DNA of 64,000 nucleotides from the NCBI RefSeq assembly GCF_029964055.1, contig NZ_CP124836.1:2976001-3040000 (forward strand), written 5' to 3'. Positions 39,931 to 49,961 of this stretch are shown piece by piece. The notes beneath the pieces are model-generated. The model did no database searches. It had not been told where the DNA came from and saw only the letters and a program-made list of their open reading frames with translations. Within the stretch, counting starts at the first letter, position 1. Each line of letters starts with the position of its first letter. This stretch comes from Arthrobacter sp. EM1 (GTDB lineage: Bacteria > Actinomycetota > Actinomycetes > Actinomycetales > Micrococcaceae). Position numbers and translations under genes: made by a program.

Positions 39931-41241
39931 TCAAGCCTTCGCTTTCTGGGCTGCGGAGGTTCCGCGGTTCTGAACGCTAATCTCACCGCGGGCCGCTTTG
40001 CCGCCGATATCCGTGCGGAACTGGCTGCCCTCCAGCTGGACCAGTTCGACGCCGTCGTACGCGCGTTCCCGCGCCTCCACCAGGTCCGCGCCGAGAGCTA
40101 CTACTGCCAGCACCCGCCCGCCGGCGGACACAACTTTGCCTTCGTCGTCAAGCCGGGTGCCGGCGTGGATCACGTGGACACCCTCGATCGACTCGACTTT
40201 TTTGAGCCCCCGGATCCGGTCGCCGGTGCGCGGCTCGTTCGGGTAGTTTTCGGCAGCGACGACGACGGCGACTGCGGTTTCCTTGGACCAGCGCAGCGGC
40301 TGGACCTTATCCAATTCGCCCTTGGCGGCCGCCATCAGCAGCCCGCCCAGGGGCGTCTTGAGGCGGGCCAGGACGGCCTGGGTCTCCGGATCGCCGAAGC
40401 GTACGTTGAATTCGATCACGCGGGTACCGCGGGAGGTCAGGGCCAGGCCGACAAACAGCACGCCGACGAACGGGGTGCCGCGGTGCGCCATCTGGTTGAC
40501 CGTAGGCTGGGCAACGCGGTCCAGGACTTCCTGGACGAGGCCTTCCGGCGCCCATTCCAGCGGGGTATAGGCGCCCATTCCGCCGGTGTTGGGTCCTTCG
40601 TCGTTGTCGAAGATCCGTTTGAAATCCTGTGCCGGGGACAGCGCCACGGTGTTCACGCCGTCGCAGAGGACAAAGACGGACACCTCCGGGCCGTCGAGGA
40701 ACTCCTCGATCACAACGGTGCCGCCGGCATCGAAGCAGCTCTGCGCGTGGGCGAGGGCCTCCTCCCGGTTGCTGGTGACAACAACACCCTTTCCCGCGGC
40801 GAGTCCATCATCCTTAACAACGTAGGGGGCGCCAAAGATATCGAGGGCGTCCGCGGCTTCACCGGCGTTGGACGCCACCCGGGCCATGGCGGTGGGGACG
40901 CCCGCCTCGGCCATCACTTCCTTGGCAAAGGCTTTGGAGGCCTCGAGCTGGGCTGCGTCTTTGCCGGGACCGAAGACGGGGATGCCCGCGGCACGGACGG
41001 CATCGGCGACTCCGGCGGCAAGAGGCGCCTCGGGGCCGACCACCACCAGATCCACTGTGAGCCTGGCGGCCAGCGCCGCGACGGCGGCGGGATCACTCGC
41101 GTCAATGGTGTAGGTGGGGACCAGCTTGCTGATGCCGGCGTTGCCCGGGGCCGCGTGGACCTCGGACACAACAGGGTCGGCAAGCAAGGATCGGACAATG
41201 GCGTGTTCGCGGCCGCCGGGGCCGATGACAAGTACCTTCAC
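39931..41241 (-). CDS. purD: Phosphoribosylamine-glycine ligase (GAR synthetase)
   Basis: 436 aa from GTG 41241, the normal family start ([14 protein letters not shown]) and length; the frame continues upstream only through the repeat region. It is an ATP-grasp enzyme with [19 protein letters not shown], the ATP-binding DGLAAGKGV and [11 protein letters not shown] near the end. It joins glycine to 5-phosphoribosylamine. First gene of purD-purC; its promoter must lie in or near GGACATG array C. Confidence 0.96.
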   Translation of the reverse strand: MKVLVIGPGGREHAIVRSLLADPVVSEVHAAPGNAGISKLVPTYTIDASDPAAVAALAARLTVDLVVVGPEAPLAAGVADAVRAAGIPVFGPGKDAAQLEASKAFAKEVMAEAGVPTAMARVASNAGEAADALDIFGAPYVVKDDGLAAGKGVVVTSNREEALAHAQSCFDAGGTVVIEEFLDGPEVSVFVLCDGVNTVALSPAQDFKRIFDNDEGPNTGGMGAYTPLEWAPEGLVQEVLDRVAQPTVNQMAHRGTPFVGVLFVGLALTSRGTRVIEFNVRFGDPETQAVLARLKTPLGGLLMAAAKGELDKVQPLRWSKETAVAVVVAAENYPNEPRTGDRIRGLKKVESIEGVHVIHAGTRLDDEGKVVSAGGRVLAVVALGADLVEARERAYDGVELVQLEGSQFRTDIGGKAARGEISVQNRGTSAAQKAKA

Positions 41242-41295
41242 AGTTCCCAAGAGTACGTTGTGGACCGTGCAGGCTCCTAAGCTGTGACCGCCGCA

Positions 41296-41376
41296 GCACA
41301 TGCCCAGCCCCGGCCGTGCCCACTGGACATAATGCCAACATGCCCATCCCCGCGCCCACCCGGCGGACATGTCCCT
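41296..41376. repeat. GGACATG-element array C
   Basis: Located in the divergent gap between purD and the molybdoenzyme. CACATGCCCA (41297-41306), a composite 24-bp copy at 41323-41346 beginning CTGGACATAATG and ending CATGCCCA, and GGACATGTCC (41365-41374). The 24-bp copy matches 33022-33045 of array B at 19 of 24 positions. Confidence 0.8.
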
Positions 41377-41424
41377 CCTGGGACGGCGGGCCATCCGGTG
41401 CAGAGGCCGCTACGAATTTCCGGT

Positions 41425-43077
41425 ATGGACAAGCCCAGCACGCACAGACTCCGCGCGGATGAACCCGGCACAGCGAACGCCCGGCGGAAGCAGCCGGTCG
41501 TTCGCACCCCGGCGAAGGCGTTGTCCGGCCCCACCGGCCTGGCCGCGCTGGCCGGCGTCGCTGCAGCCGCCGTCGTCCTGTCCGTAGCGGAACTCATCGG
41601 CGCGTTCTTCACGGCGCGGGCGACGCCGCTGATCGCACTCGGCTCGACTTTCATCGACTTCACGCCGTCGTGGATGAAGGATTTCGCGATCGCCACCTTC
41701 GGCACCAATGACAAGCTCGCGCTATTCGTCGGTATGGCGGTTTCCATCCTGGTGCTCGCCTGTGTCCTGGGCGTTGTGGCCTACCACAGGTGGGCACTCG
41801 GCGTCGCCGGCGTTCTGCTGATGGGCGCGGTCATCGTCGCCAGCGTCGTGACCCGGGCCGGGGTGCGGCCGGTCGACGCGATTCCCGCCCTGATCGGCAC
41901 CGTTGCAGGACTCATCGCGCTCCGGATCCTCGTGACCCGGCTGTGGCGGATGCAGCAGTGGCCGGACCGGGCGGCCGACATCGCAGCCAAGGAACCCGAA
42001 CGCCCCGCCACCAGCCGCCGCGCTTTCTTCGCCGCGACCGGGGTAACCGCCGCAGCCTCCGCCATCGCCGCGACCGGCGGGCGCCTGCTCAGCTCGGCCC
42101 GCAGCAACGTGGCGAAGGCCCGCGAATCCCTCCAGCTCCCCGCCCCGGCGGAACCCGCCGCCGCCGTCCCCGCCGGCGTCCAGTCCAGGGCAGCCGGGGT
42201 CACGCCGTGGCTGACGCCCAACACGGACTTTTACCGCATCGACACGGCGCTGAGTGTGCCGGAAATCAACGCCCAGGACTGGGAGCTGCGCATCCATGGC
42301 CTCGTGGACCGGGAAATCAGGCTCAGCTTCCAGGACCTGCTGGACGCGAAGCTGATCGAATCGCACGTCACTTTGACCTGCGTTTCCAACCCGGTGGGCG
42401 GGAACCTGGCCGGTAATGCCAAATGGTTGGGCATGCCCATCCGGGATGCACTCGCTATGGCCGGGCCCAAAGAGGGTGCCGACATGGTGCTCTCCACTTC
42501 AATCGACGGCTTTAGCGCCTCGACTCCGCTGGAGGTCCTGCAGGACGACCGGGACGCCATGCTGGCGATCGGCATGAACGGTACAGCCCTGCCGCTGGAA
42601 CACGGCTACCCGGTGCGGATGGTCGTCCCCGGGCTGTACGGTTTTGTCTCCGCCACCAAATGGGTGGTGGACCTGGAAGTCACCCGTTTCGCGGACAACA
42701 AGGCGTACTGGACCCAGCGCGGCTGGTCCGAGCGGGGCCCCATCAAGACCATGGCCCGGGTGGAAGTCCCGAAGTCCTTTGCGAAGGTACCGGCCGGACG
42801 AGTCGCGATCGGCGGCACCGCCTGGGCCCAGACACGTGGCATCACCAAGGTTGAGGTGCAGATAGACAACGGCCCCTGGATCGAGGCAACCCTCGCCGGG
42901 GAGGCCTCACTCATCAGCTGGCGGCAGTGGTCCCTGGATTGGGAAGCGACACCGGGGCCGCACTACATCAAGGCCCGCGCCACCGACGGCCTCGGCGAAG
43001 TCCAGACGGATAAACGTGCCGATCCGGTTCCGGACGGCGCGTCTGGCTGGCAGTCGCTGATGGTGACCGCGGAATAG
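41425..43077 (+). CDS. Membrane-anchored molybdopterin oxidoreductase (sulfite oxidase family)
   Basis: 550 aa. Five hydrophobic segments between about residues 35 and 180 precede a twin-basic region and an oxidoreductase domain (about 255-430) with Cys319 in LTCVSNPVGG, the ligand to Mo in the sulfite oxidase/YedY superfamily. A C-terminal Mo-co dimerisation domain follows (VEVQIDNGPWIEA). The domain probably faces outside. The natural substrate is unknown; methionine sulfoxide (MsrP), sulfite and nitrate are all known in the superfamily. The ATG at 41425 has no strong ribosome site. Confidence 0.9.
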   Translation: MDKPSTHRLRADEPGTANARRKQPVVRTPAKALSGPTGLAALAGVAAAAVVLSVAELIGAFFTARATPLIALGSTFIDFTPSWMKDFAIATFGTNDKLALFVGMAVSILVLACVLGVVAYHRWALGVAGVLLMGAVIVASVVTRAGVRPVDAIPALIGTVAGLIALRILVTRLWRMQQWPDRAADIAAKEPERPATSRRAFFAATGVTAAASAIAATGGRLLSSARSNVAKARESLQLPAPAEPAAAVPAGVQSRAAGVTPWLTPNTDFYRIDTALSVPEINAQDWELRIHGLVDREIRLSFQDLLDAKLIESHVTLTCVSNPVGGNLAGNAKWLGMPIRDALAMAGPKEGADMVLSTSIDGFSASTPLEVLQDDRDAMLAIGMNGTALPLEHGYPVRMVVPGLYGFVSATKWVVDLEVTRFADNKAYWTQRGWSERGPIKTMARVEVPKSFAKVPAGRVAIGGTAWAQTRGITKVEVQIDNGPWIEATLAGEASLISWRQWSLDWEATPGPHYIKARATDGLGEVQTDKRADPVPDGASGWQSLMVTAE

Positions 43078-43113
43078 CGCAGGTATCCCCGCCGGGCACC
43101 TTAGACTTGCTCC

Positions 43114-44130
43114 ATGCCCTTGAATTCGCATGCCACGTTTACCGTCGAGTCCGCCGTCGAACTGGCCGTCGTTGAGCGCAGCGGCTTCGTGGAGTCCCGG
43201 CACATCGGCTCCGCCGTGCTGATCGCCGGTGACGGCACCATCGTCACCGAGCTGGGCGACATCACCACTCCGATCTTCGCCAGGTCCACGCTCAAACCGT
43301 TGCAGGCCATCGCGTCCATGCAGTCCGGCGTTCCGCTGCGCGGCGCGCAGGCAGCTATCGCCTGCGGCAGCCATGTCGGCTCGCTGGATCACATGGACGT
43401 CGTCGAGGGCATGCTCAAGGCGGCGGGGGTCACCGAAGAGCAGCTCCAGTGCCCGGCCGCCTGGCCCGAGGATGAGGACGCCCGGAACTGGCTGGTCCGC
43501 TCCGGGCGGGGCATGTCCAAACTCGCGTTCAACTGCTCCGGAAAGCACGCGGCTTTTCTTTGGGCCTGCACCGAAAACGGCTGGGACACGCACAGCTACC
43601 TTGAACCAAATCACCCGCTGCAGCAAAGCATCAGGTCGGTAATCGAGGAATACTGCGGCGAAAGCATCGCCCACCTCGGCATTGACGGGTGCGGCGCCCC
43701 GGTGGCGGCCGTCTCCCTGACCGGGCTGGCCCGGGCCTTCTCCAAACTGGCCAAGGCCCCCGGGGACAAGAACTCCAACGCCCGCGCCGCCACGATCGCC
43801 ACGTCGATGCTTGATTATCCGTGGGCGGTGCAGGGCACGGGCGAGCCGAACACGATCGTTATGGACGATCTGGGCATCCTCGCCAAGATCGGCGCTGAGG
43901 GTGTGCTGGTGATGGCCACCCCGACCGGGGCCGCAGTGGCCCTCAAGGTCCTCGACGGCAACATCCGGGCCACCACGCTCGTCGGCTTGACCCTGCTCGC
44001 AGCCGCCGGCGCCGTTGACGTGCCGGAAGTGGCCAGCGTCCTGGACAAGGTGGTCTCCCCCGTTCTCGGCGGCGGCCGCCCGGTCGGCAAAATCCGCCTC
44101 GGCAACGCCGTCTCGGCGCTGCTGGACTAG
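43114..44130 (+). CDS. Asparaginase (Rhizobium-type / L-asparaginase II family)
   Basis: 338 aa. It matches the AnsA II/PF06089 family by [34 protein letters not shown] (with the nucleophilic Ser and Lys) and [14 protein letters not shown] with the Cys/Lys pair, and it has [11 protein letters not shown] near the end of the core. It hydrolyses L-asparagine to aspartate and ammonia. It is followed after 2 bp by the sterol-carrier-like gene, so both are probably one transcript. Confidence 0.9.
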   Translation: MPLNSHATFTVESAVELAVVERSGFVESRHIGSAVLIAGDGTIVTELGDITTPIFARSTLKPLQAIASMQSGVPLRGAQAAIACGSHVGSLDHMDVVEGMLKAAGVTEEQLQCPAAWPEDEDARNWLVRSGRGMSKLAFNCSGKHAAFLWACTENGWDTHSYLEPNHPLQQSIRSVIEEYCGESIAHLGIDGCGAPVAAVSLTGLARAFSKLAKAPGDKNSNARAATIATSMLDYPWAVQGTGEPNTIVMDDLGILAKIGAEGVLVMATPTGAAVALKVLDGNIRATTLVGLTLLAAAGAVDVPEVASVLDKVVSPVLGGGRPVGKIRLGNAVSALLD

Positions 44131-44132
44131 CC

Positions 44133-44540
44133 ATGGCCGTCGCCCGACGCCGGATCGCCATCGAGGAGGGCCGCGCAGCCCTCGCCGTGTGGCAGGCAGC
44201 CAACCCGCCGGCACCGGAGGTTTCCGCACCCGCCGGCCAGGACGCCGGCCCTCCCGTCCCCCGCAGCACCCTCGCAACGGCGGTCCGCTACTGCCTGGAG
44301 GAGGTCACCGCGCGGGCACCGGGAAACTCCGTGGAGGTGCGGGTTCCGCCGTTCGGTGTCACGCAGTGCGTGGCGGGCCCGCGGCATACCCGAGGTACTC
44401 CGCCGAACGTTATCGAGTGCGACGCCGCCACCTGGCTGGCGATGGTCAGCGGGCAATTGAGCTGGGCAGAGGCCGTCGCCGCCGGGCAGGTGGCAGCGTC
44501 AGGGCTCCGTGCGGACCTATCCGGACTGCTGCCACTCTAG
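44133..44540 (+). CDS. Sterol carrier family (SCP-2-like) protein
   Basis: 135 aa. The C-terminal two-thirds follows the SCP-x/SCP-2-like actinobacterial family ([27 protein letters not shown], then [39 protein letters not shown]), a small lipid-binding fold. The N-terminus is an Ala/Pro-rich helix. Function and ligand are unknown. In related genomes it is regularly adjacent to the asparaginase or purine genes. The stop is followed by GGGGGG and a short T run without a clear hairpin. Confidence 0.8.
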   Translation: MAVARRRIAIEEGRAALAVWQAANPPAPEVSAPAGQDAGPPVPRSTLATAVRYCLEEVTARAPGNSVEVRVPPFGVTQCVAGPRHTRGTPPNVIECDAATWLAMVSGQLSWAEAVAAGQVAASGLRADLSGLLPL

Positions 44541-44560
44541 GGGGGCCGCTTTTTTCGCTG

Positions 44561-45322
44561 CTAACCGCGCCCGATGAACGGCATCCCGGCGGCGGTGACC
44601 ACCAGGGATCCGACGCTGGCGGACGGCGGCATCCCGGCCATCAGCAGCACTGCACGCGCCGCGTCGTCGACCGGGAACGTCGGCTCCACACGGCTGCTGC
44701 CGTCGGCCTGGACGGCTCCTGAGCCGACTCCGATGGTGTCCATCAGTTCCGTGGCCGTATTGCCGATGTCGATCTGCCCGCAGGTGATGCCAAAACCACG
44801 GCCATCCAATTCAATGCTTTTGGTCAGCCCGGTCAGGGCGTGTTTGGTGACCGTGTACGCCACCGTCCGGGGCCGGGGCGAATGCGCGGCGATGGAGCCG
44901 TTGTTGATGATCCGGCCGCCCCGCGGCGTCTGTGCCTTCATGGCCCGGACGGCGGCAGCGGCGCACAACAGGGAGCCGGTCAGGTTAACTGCCACGGTGG
45001 CGTCCCAGTCCGCGATGCTGATCTCGTCCACGGATGCGGCAGGGCCGAAAACGCCGGCGTTGTTGAACAACACGTCCACCCGTCCCCAGCGCCCAAGGGC
45101 GGCCGCGAACAGCCGTTCGACGTCCTCCGGCACCGTAACATCGCACGGAACAGTCAGTGCCTGGGCATGACCTGCCCCGGTCTCAAGCAGTTGTGCTTCC
45201 CGGCGTCCGGCCAGCACCACCCGGTACCCGTCGGCGAGCATAAGTCGGGCGACGGCCCGCCCGATCCCCGAGCCGGCGCCGGTGACGATGGCGATCCGAC
45301 CGGGCAACTGATGTCGTGTCAT
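44561..45322 (-). CDS. Short-chain dehydrogenase/reductase
   Basis: 253 aa, classical [11 protein letters not shown] (14-21) binds NAD(P), NNAG is at 87-90, and the catalytic Ser143, Tyr156 and Lys160 (YTVTK) are all present. Arg residues following beta-2 (LAGRR) favour NADP(H). The substrate is unknown. It is convergent with the sterol-carrier-like gene, 20 bp away. Confidence 0.88.
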   Translation of the reverse strand: MTRHQLPGRIAIVTGAGSGIGRAVARLMLADGYRVVLAGRREAQLLETGAGHAQALTVPCDVTVPEDVERLFAAALGRWGRVDVLFNNAGVFGPAASVDEISIADWDATVAVNLTGSLLCAAAAVRAMKAQTPRGGRIINNGSIAAHSPRPRTVAYTVTKHALTGLTKSIELDGRGFGITCGQIDIGNTATELMDTIGVGSGAVQADGSSRVEPTFPVDDAARAVLLMAGMPPSASVGSLVVTAAGMPFIGRG

Positions 45323-45386
45323 CAGTCCAGCGTATGCCGGGTTGGCGTTTCACGGCAGTGATCCGGGCAAACATTGCTGCCATGTG

Positions 45387-45719
45387 TCACCGCGTGAGGG
45401 GCCGGCCGGCGCCCTTCCTGCCGGAGCGCTGTCCGGCACGGTAGCCAAACCAGAACGCGAACGTGGCGACGCCAAGTCCGATCAGCGCGAGGCCAGCCCA
45501 TTTCCCGGCGTCCATGATCGTCAGGGCCTGGGGGGTGAAAGTCCGCTGGGACAGCGGGGCGTAGGCGAACCAGCCGAAACTCTCCTGCTGCACCGGCTGC
45601 AGGATCAAGACCAGGCCTACCGTCAGCAGCGCCAGGCCCGCAAGCGGCGCGGCGAACCGGGCCGGCCGGAAGCGGCGCCGCGGGTCGGAGACTGTGCCCT
45701 CTGTCGGATCCATGGACAT
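45387..45719 (-). CDS. Small membrane protein, unknown function
   Basis: 110 aa with two membrane segments (about 25-43 and 73-92) and basic termini, predicted as a hairpin with both ends inside. Two adjacent ATGs (45719, 45713) are possible starts. I recognise no domain. It lies between the SDR and the HAD gene in the same direction, separated by 30 bp from the latter. Confidence 0.65.
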   Translation of the reverse strand: MSMDPTEGTVSDPRRRFRPARFAAPLAGLALLTVGLVLILQPVQQESFGWFAYAPLSQRTFTPQALTIMDAGKWAGLALIGLGVATFAFWFGYRAGQRSGRKGAGRPLTR

Positions 45720-45749
45720 ACTGTAACCGGCCGCCGGCCGTCTTTGCCG

Positions 45750-46604
45750 CTAGCTCCGCCGGGTACGGGCTGCCAGCTGACCGATCGCACTGCCGGCAAG
45801 ATTTTCCAGCAGTGCCCGGGGGCTTGAATGGACTTCGACGGCGCCGGCGTCCCGGAGTTCGGCTTCACCGGTGCCGCCGCAGGTGAGCCCGATGGCCGGG
45901 ATCCCGAGTTCCCGGGCGGCGTAAATATCCCAGACCGCATCGCCCACGTAAACGGCGTCCGAGGCCAGCACGTCAACGGCCCGGAGCGCGGCCACGAGGA
46001 TGTCAGGGGCCGGTTTGCTCTCCTTCGCGTCTGCAGAGCTGGTGGCGGCGTCGATGAAGGCGTCGGCACCAATCGTGGTTCGCAGCACTTCGAGGTCGCG
46101 CTCCCGGGCCGAGGATGCCAGCGCCACGGCCAGGCCGCCGTCGTGGCAGGCCGCCAGTAGCTCGCGCGCTCCCTCCAGCGGACGCAAAGCGGGCCAAAAG
46201 GTGGAAAACACTGCGGCATGGGAGGACATGATGGTGCCGTCCTCGGTGGTGTCCCGGTCAGCCGGCAGGAGCTTGCCGAGGATCCTGTCCCCACCCATCC
46301 CGATCAGGCGATGGATGTCCGCCATCGGCACCTCGTATCCTGCCTGCCGGAAAGCCTGCCACCAGGACAGGGTGTGGAGGTACGAGGAATCGACCAAAGT
46401 GCCGTCGACGTCGAACAGTACGGCGGCCTTGCCGGCGCCACGGCGCGCGGCAGAAGTCAGGGGAACTGAGGCGTCCTGGCCACGGCGGGCCTCGGGACCT
46501 GATTCAGTGATGAGCCCGCGCTCGCTTTCCCGCAGCCAGCGATCCGCCGGAGAGCACGGTTCCGCGGCTGGTGCCGCCCGCGCTCCTGCGGGGCACCTTG
46601 CCAA
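45750..46604 (-). CDS. HAD-superfamily hydrolase (phosphoglycolate phosphatase/beta-phosphoglucomutase-like)
   Basis: The HAD core is clear: motif I FDVDGTLVDSS, cap domain, motif II LASSAR, motif III KPAPDI and motif IV VGDAVWDI. The start is uncertain. Between the end of the YegP-like gene (46504) and motif I there is no in-frame ATG, GTG or TTG. The nearest canonical starts (TTG 46604, GTG 46637, GTG 46673) lie inside that gene, giving a 100-170 bp overlap; a CTG near 46457 would give the usual family length. I list the shortest canonical form. Confidence 0.82.
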   Translation of the reverse strand: MARCPAGARAAPAAEPCSPADRWLRESERGLITESGPEARRGQDASVPLTSAARRGAGKAAVLFDVDGTLVDSSYLHTLSWWQAFRQAGYEVPMADIHRLIGMGGDRILGKLLPADRDTTEDGTIMSSHAAVFSTFWPALRPLEGARELLAACHDGGLAVALASSARERDLEVLRTTIGADAFIDAATSSADAKESKPAPDILVAALRAVDVLASDAVYVGDAVWDIYAARELGIPAIGLTCGGTGEAELRDAGAVEVHSSPRALLENLAGSAIGQLAARTRRS

Positions 46605-46812
46605 ATGGCACGGCCTGCGCTGCCAGCCGCCCGGCACTGCGGTCCCGGATAAGTCCTGTGCCGGCGATTTCACGGGCCTGAGCGATGCCCGCCACGGCAG
46701 CCCTCTTCGTGGGGAAAGTGACCGAAACAGCCATCAGGCTGCCCGCGCCGTCAAGCATTCGAATCCGGTAGCCGCCGTCAGGCGCGTCCACGACCTCAAA
46801 ATATCCAGCCAT
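46504..46812 (-). CDS. YegP-family (DUF1508) protein
   Basis: 102 aa; AGGAGA six bases before the ATG. A single DUF1508 unit (GGYRIRMLDGAGSLMAVS, then RAAVAGIAQAREIAGTGLI) is followed by a basic, disordered C-terminal tail of about 40 residues. It is paralogous to the 76-aa protein at 16791-17021. The tail region also encodes the probable start of the downstream HAD gene in another frame. A dyad TAAGT-GT-ACTTA (46857-46868) just upstream may be an operator. Confidence 0.78.
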   Translation of the reverse strand: MAGYFEVVDAPDGGYRIRMLDGAGSLMAVSVTFPTKRAAVAGIAQAREIAGTGLIRDRSAGRLAAQAVPFGKVPRRSAGGTSRGTVLSGGSLAAGKRARAHH

Positions 46813-46924
46813 CGCACTCTCCTAATAATCCTCTATCCCAACGCCGGGATATATAGTAAGTGTACTTATCTAAGCGATGGATGAAAAGCTGTCCGGCTCA
46901 ACCCGGGGGCCATGCACGGCCAAC

Positions 46925-48730
46925 TCATCGGCCCGGATCACTGGCCGGGATGCGGGCTGGCGCCGCCGGCAGGCCATCGTCCTGCAGGATCAGGGCGCTC
47001 ATCACGAGGGCAAAGTGGCTGAACGCCTGCGGCGTATTTCCCAACTGCCGCCCGTCCTCGAGGCTCCATTCCTCACTCAGGAGTCCGACGTCGTTGCGCA
47101 GCGCCAGCAGGCGTTCGAACAGTTCCCGCGCCTCGTGGTGTCGACCCGCCCCCACAAGCGCCTCGACCAGCCAGAAGGAACAGGCGAGGAATACCCCTTC
47201 CCCGCCGGGCAGCCCGTCCCGGGATTCCTCCGGCTTGTAGCGGCGCACAAAACCGTCGTGGGTCAGCTCCCGCTGGATGGCATCAATTGTCCCGATCACG
47301 CGCGGGTCATCCGGAGACAGGAACCCGACGCGCGGGATGAGCAACAGGCTCGCGTCGAGCTCGGGCCGTCCGTACGACTGGACAAAGGTGTTTCGTCCAG
47401 CATCAAAGCCATTGGCCATCACGTCGGCATGGATGGTGTCCCGGAGTTCCTCCCAGCGGTCCGCGGGTCCGGGCAGGCCGAACTCCCGGACGCCGTTGAC
47501 CATCCGGTCGGCCGCCACCCAGGCCATCACCTTGGAGTGGGTAAAATGCCTTCGTGGCCCGCGCATCTCCCAGAGTCCGTTGTCGGGCTCCCGCCAGACA
47601 CTCTCGAGGTGGTCCATCAGTGCGAGCTGCACGTCCCAGGAGTCATCGGTGCCGGCCAGCAGCGAGGTGCGGGTCAGGGAGAGGCCATCCAGCACCTCGC
47701 CCCAGACATCAAGCTGCAACTGTCCCGCCGCCCCGTTTCCGGTCCGGACCGGCGCTGAGCCCTCATACCCGCGCAACCACGGCAGCTCCGTTTCGGGCAG
47801 CCGGCGCTCGCCGTGGATGCCGTACATGATCTGGAGTTCCTGCGGGCTTCCCGCCACCGCCCGCAGCAGCCATTCGCGCCAGGCGGCTGCCTCGTCCGTA
47901 TACCCCGCCGCGAGCAACGCCTGGAGGGTCAGAGTGGCATCACGGAGCCAGCAATAGCGGTAGTCCCAGTTTCGCTCGCCGCCGAGCTCCTCCGGCAGCG
48001 AAGTGGTCACGGCCGCCACAATTCCTCCCGTGGGGGCATATGTCAGCGCCTTCAGGGTGATCAGTGAGCGCTGCACAACTTCACGGTAGGGTCCGGTAAC
48101 CGTGCACCGGGCAGACCAGCGCTGCCAGAAGGACTCCGTCGAGGCCAGCGCCTGTTCCGGGTCCACCGCGCGGGGCCGCCCCAGGTGTCCCGGCGTCCAG
48201 GTCAGGACGAACGGTACCCTCTCCCCGGCCTGGACGGTAAAGTCGCTGATGGTCTGCATACGTTCGCCCCGCAGCGGCGCCTCGGTCACCAGGTAAGCCG
48301 CATCGGGGCCGGCGACGGCGCTGATCCCACGCTCGTCGCGCCGAACCCACGGGACGATGTGGCCGTAGTCGAAGCGCAGCACCAGCTCGCCGCGCATCCG
48401 GACGGTGCCGCTGACGCCCACAACAATGCGCACAATGTCCGCCGCCCCGTCGCGGGGCGGCATAAAGTCGATGACCTTCGCCGTCCCGGTCGGCGTCACC
48501 CACTCTGTTTCCAGGACGAGGGTGCCCTCGCGGTAGCTCCTTCGGGTGCATTCACCGCCACCCTCCGGGGCCAGCAGCCAGCGCCCCGCCTCGGGCGAGT
48601 CCAGCAGCGCGCTGAAGCATGCCGGCGAGTCGAAGCGCGGCAGGCAGAGCCAGTCAATGGAACCCTCGGTACTGATCAGGGCTCCGGTGTGGAGATCGCC
48701 AACAAGTGCGTAGTCCTCTATGCGAGCCAT
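46925..48730 (-). CDS. Glycoside hydrolase family 15 protein (trehalase/glucoamylase-like)
   Basis: 601 aa from ATG 48730, giving the family-typical opening MARIEDYALVGDLHTGALIS; about 100 extra upstream residues in frame are spurious. It has an N-terminal beta-sandwich domain and an (alpha/alpha)6 barrel with GERNWDYRYCWLRDAT (252-266) containing one catalytic acid region and GLLSEEWS with the second Glu near the end. Actinobacterial relatives include trehalases and glucoamylases; substrate assignment is uncertain. It is divergent from the App1-like gene. Confidence 0.9.
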   Translation of the reverse strand: MARIEDYALVGDLHTGALISTEGSIDWLCLPRFDSPACFSALLDSPEAGRWLLAPEGGGECTRRSYREGTLVLETEWVTPTGTAKVIDFMPPRDGAADIVRIVVGVSGTVRMRGELVLRFDYGHIVPWVRRDERGISAVAGPDAAYLVTEAPLRGERMQTISDFTVQAGERVPFVLTWTPGHLGRPRAVDPEQALASTESFWQRWSARCTVTGPYREVVQRSLITLKALTYAPTGGIVAAVTTSLPEELGGERNWDYRYCWLRDATLTLQALLAAGYTDEAAAWREWLLRAVAGSPQELQIMYGIHGERRLPETELPWLRGYEGSAPVRTGNGAAGQLQLDVWGEVLDGLSLTRTSLLAGTDDSWDVQLALMDHLESVWREPDNGLWEMRGPRRHFTHSKVMAWVAADRMVNGVREFGLPGPADRWEELRDTIHADVMANGFDAGRNTFVQSYGRPELDASLLLIPRVGFLSPDDPRVIGTIDAIQRELTHDGFVRRYKPEESRDGLPGGEGVFLACSFWLVEALVGAGRHHEARELFERLLALRNDVGLLSEEWSLEDGRQLGNTPQAFSHFALVMSALILQDDGLPAAPARIPASDPGR

Positions 48731-48890
48731 GGGACCTACAGTGCCACACTGGTTTGGCTTGGACCACCGAACTCGGCGACCGCCGCGCGCTCCGTGCAAA
48801 GCGCCGGGCTGCTGGACCATTTGCTGACCGTCGATGAGACCGCGGCGCTTCCACCCCCGGCGAATCGGGCCCCTGTGAGAGGGTTGAGGC

Positions 48891-49961
48891 ATGGAATTGG
48901 CCTCACACCACACCTCCGGGCGGCAACAGGTCTCCGGCACCAGGGTTTTTCGCTTGGCGCACACGGTCTCAGACACTTTCAACAGTCTGCGATTGAAGAC
49001 TGCCCGGCGCTGGAATTTTGCCCCCAAGACGGTCGCCTACCAAGGCTACGGGTCGACGAGCTGGGTCCGGGTGCTCGGCCGGGTGGTCCTGACCAGCACG
49101 CTCAACCCCGGGAGCCGGGCGGCACAGGCTGCCCGGAACGGAAACCAGAACATCCGCGGCTGGCGGGCGTTTACCTCCGTGCCGGTGCAGTATTCCACGG
49201 TGGAGATCGAGATCGGCGGGGTGACTGCCCGCGTGCAGGCGGATCGCGGCGGGCTGGTGGATACCGTGGTGCAGGTGGAGTTGGCCCCGGGGTGGCACAC
49301 TGCCGTGCTGCGCGCCGAAGGGACCGAGCCGGCCACAGCGAAGATCTTCGTCATTTCCCCGGATACCAAGCTTGGAATCGTATCCGACATCGATGACACC
49401 ATTATGGTCACCGCGCTCCCCCGGCCGTTCCTCGCGCTTTGGAACACCTTTGTGCTCAATGAACGCGCCCGGATGGCGACACCGGGCATGGCGGTGCTGA
49501 TGGATAGGCTCACGTTGGAGCACCCGGACGCTCCGGTGATTTACCTCTCTACCGGGCCATGGAACGCGGCCCCCACGCTGGCGCGGTTCATCACCAGGAA
49601 CATGTACCCTTCCGGTGCCCTGCTGCTCACGGACTGGGGCCTCACCCACGACCGATGGTTCCGCAGCGGCCCCGAGCACAAACGCTGCAACCTTGAACAG
49701 CTGGCCCAGGAATTTCCGAACCTGCGCTGGTTGCTCTTCGGCGACAACGGGCAGCACGACGAAGCGATCTATTCGCACTTCGCCCGGCAGCACGGCGAGT
49801 GTGTGGCCGCCATCGGCGTCCGCCAGCTCTCCGCCAGCGAGGCCGTCTTCGCCGGCGGCCATTCGAACACCGGGGACCATACCGGTTCCAAGGTTCCGTG
49901 GATCTACTCCCCGGACGGTGCCGGCATGGCGAAGGGCCTGCAGGACCTGGGCATTCTCTAA
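48891..49961 (+). CDS. App1/DUF2183-family phosphatase
   Basis: 356 aa. The HAD-type catalytic motif SDIDDTIMVT near residue 167 and the LSTGPWN and LFGDNGQHD segments define the App1/DUF2183 family, named for yeast phosphatidate phosphatase App1. An N-terminal beta-rich domain precedes it. A lipid phosphatase role is inferred from the family name only. It is divergent from GH15, and its stop overlaps the convergent GH1 stop region by 4 bp. Confidence 0.87.
   Translation: MELASHHTSGRQQVSGTRVFRLAHTVSDTFNSLRLKTARRWNFAPKTVAYQGYGSTSWVRVLGRVVLTSTLNPGSRAAQAARNGNQNIRGWRAFTSVPVQYSTVEIEIGGVTARVQADRGGLVDTVVQVELAPGWHTAVLRAEGTEPATAKIFVISPDTKLGIVSDIDDTIMVTALPRPFLALWNTFVLNERARMATPGMAVLMDRLTLEHPDAPVIYLSTGPWNAAPTLARFITRNMYPSGALLLTDWGLTHDRWFRSGPEHKRCNLEQLAQEFPNLRWLLFGDNGQHDEAIYSHFARQHGECVAAIGVRQLSASEAVFAGGHSNTGDHTGSKVPWIYSPDGAGMAKGLQDLGIL

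Noticed and set aside
41242..41394. N-terminal extension of purD through array C
   Set aside because: The family starts at [10 protein letters not shown]; the extension only reads repeat DNA and has no ribosome site.
42907..44277. 456-residue minus-strand frame opposite the asparaginase
   Set aside because: Spans two plus-strand genes in antisense and carries no domain.
44541..44560. Terminator at the GGGGGG and T run after the sterol-carrier-like gene
   Set aside because: No stable complementary arm precedes the short T run.
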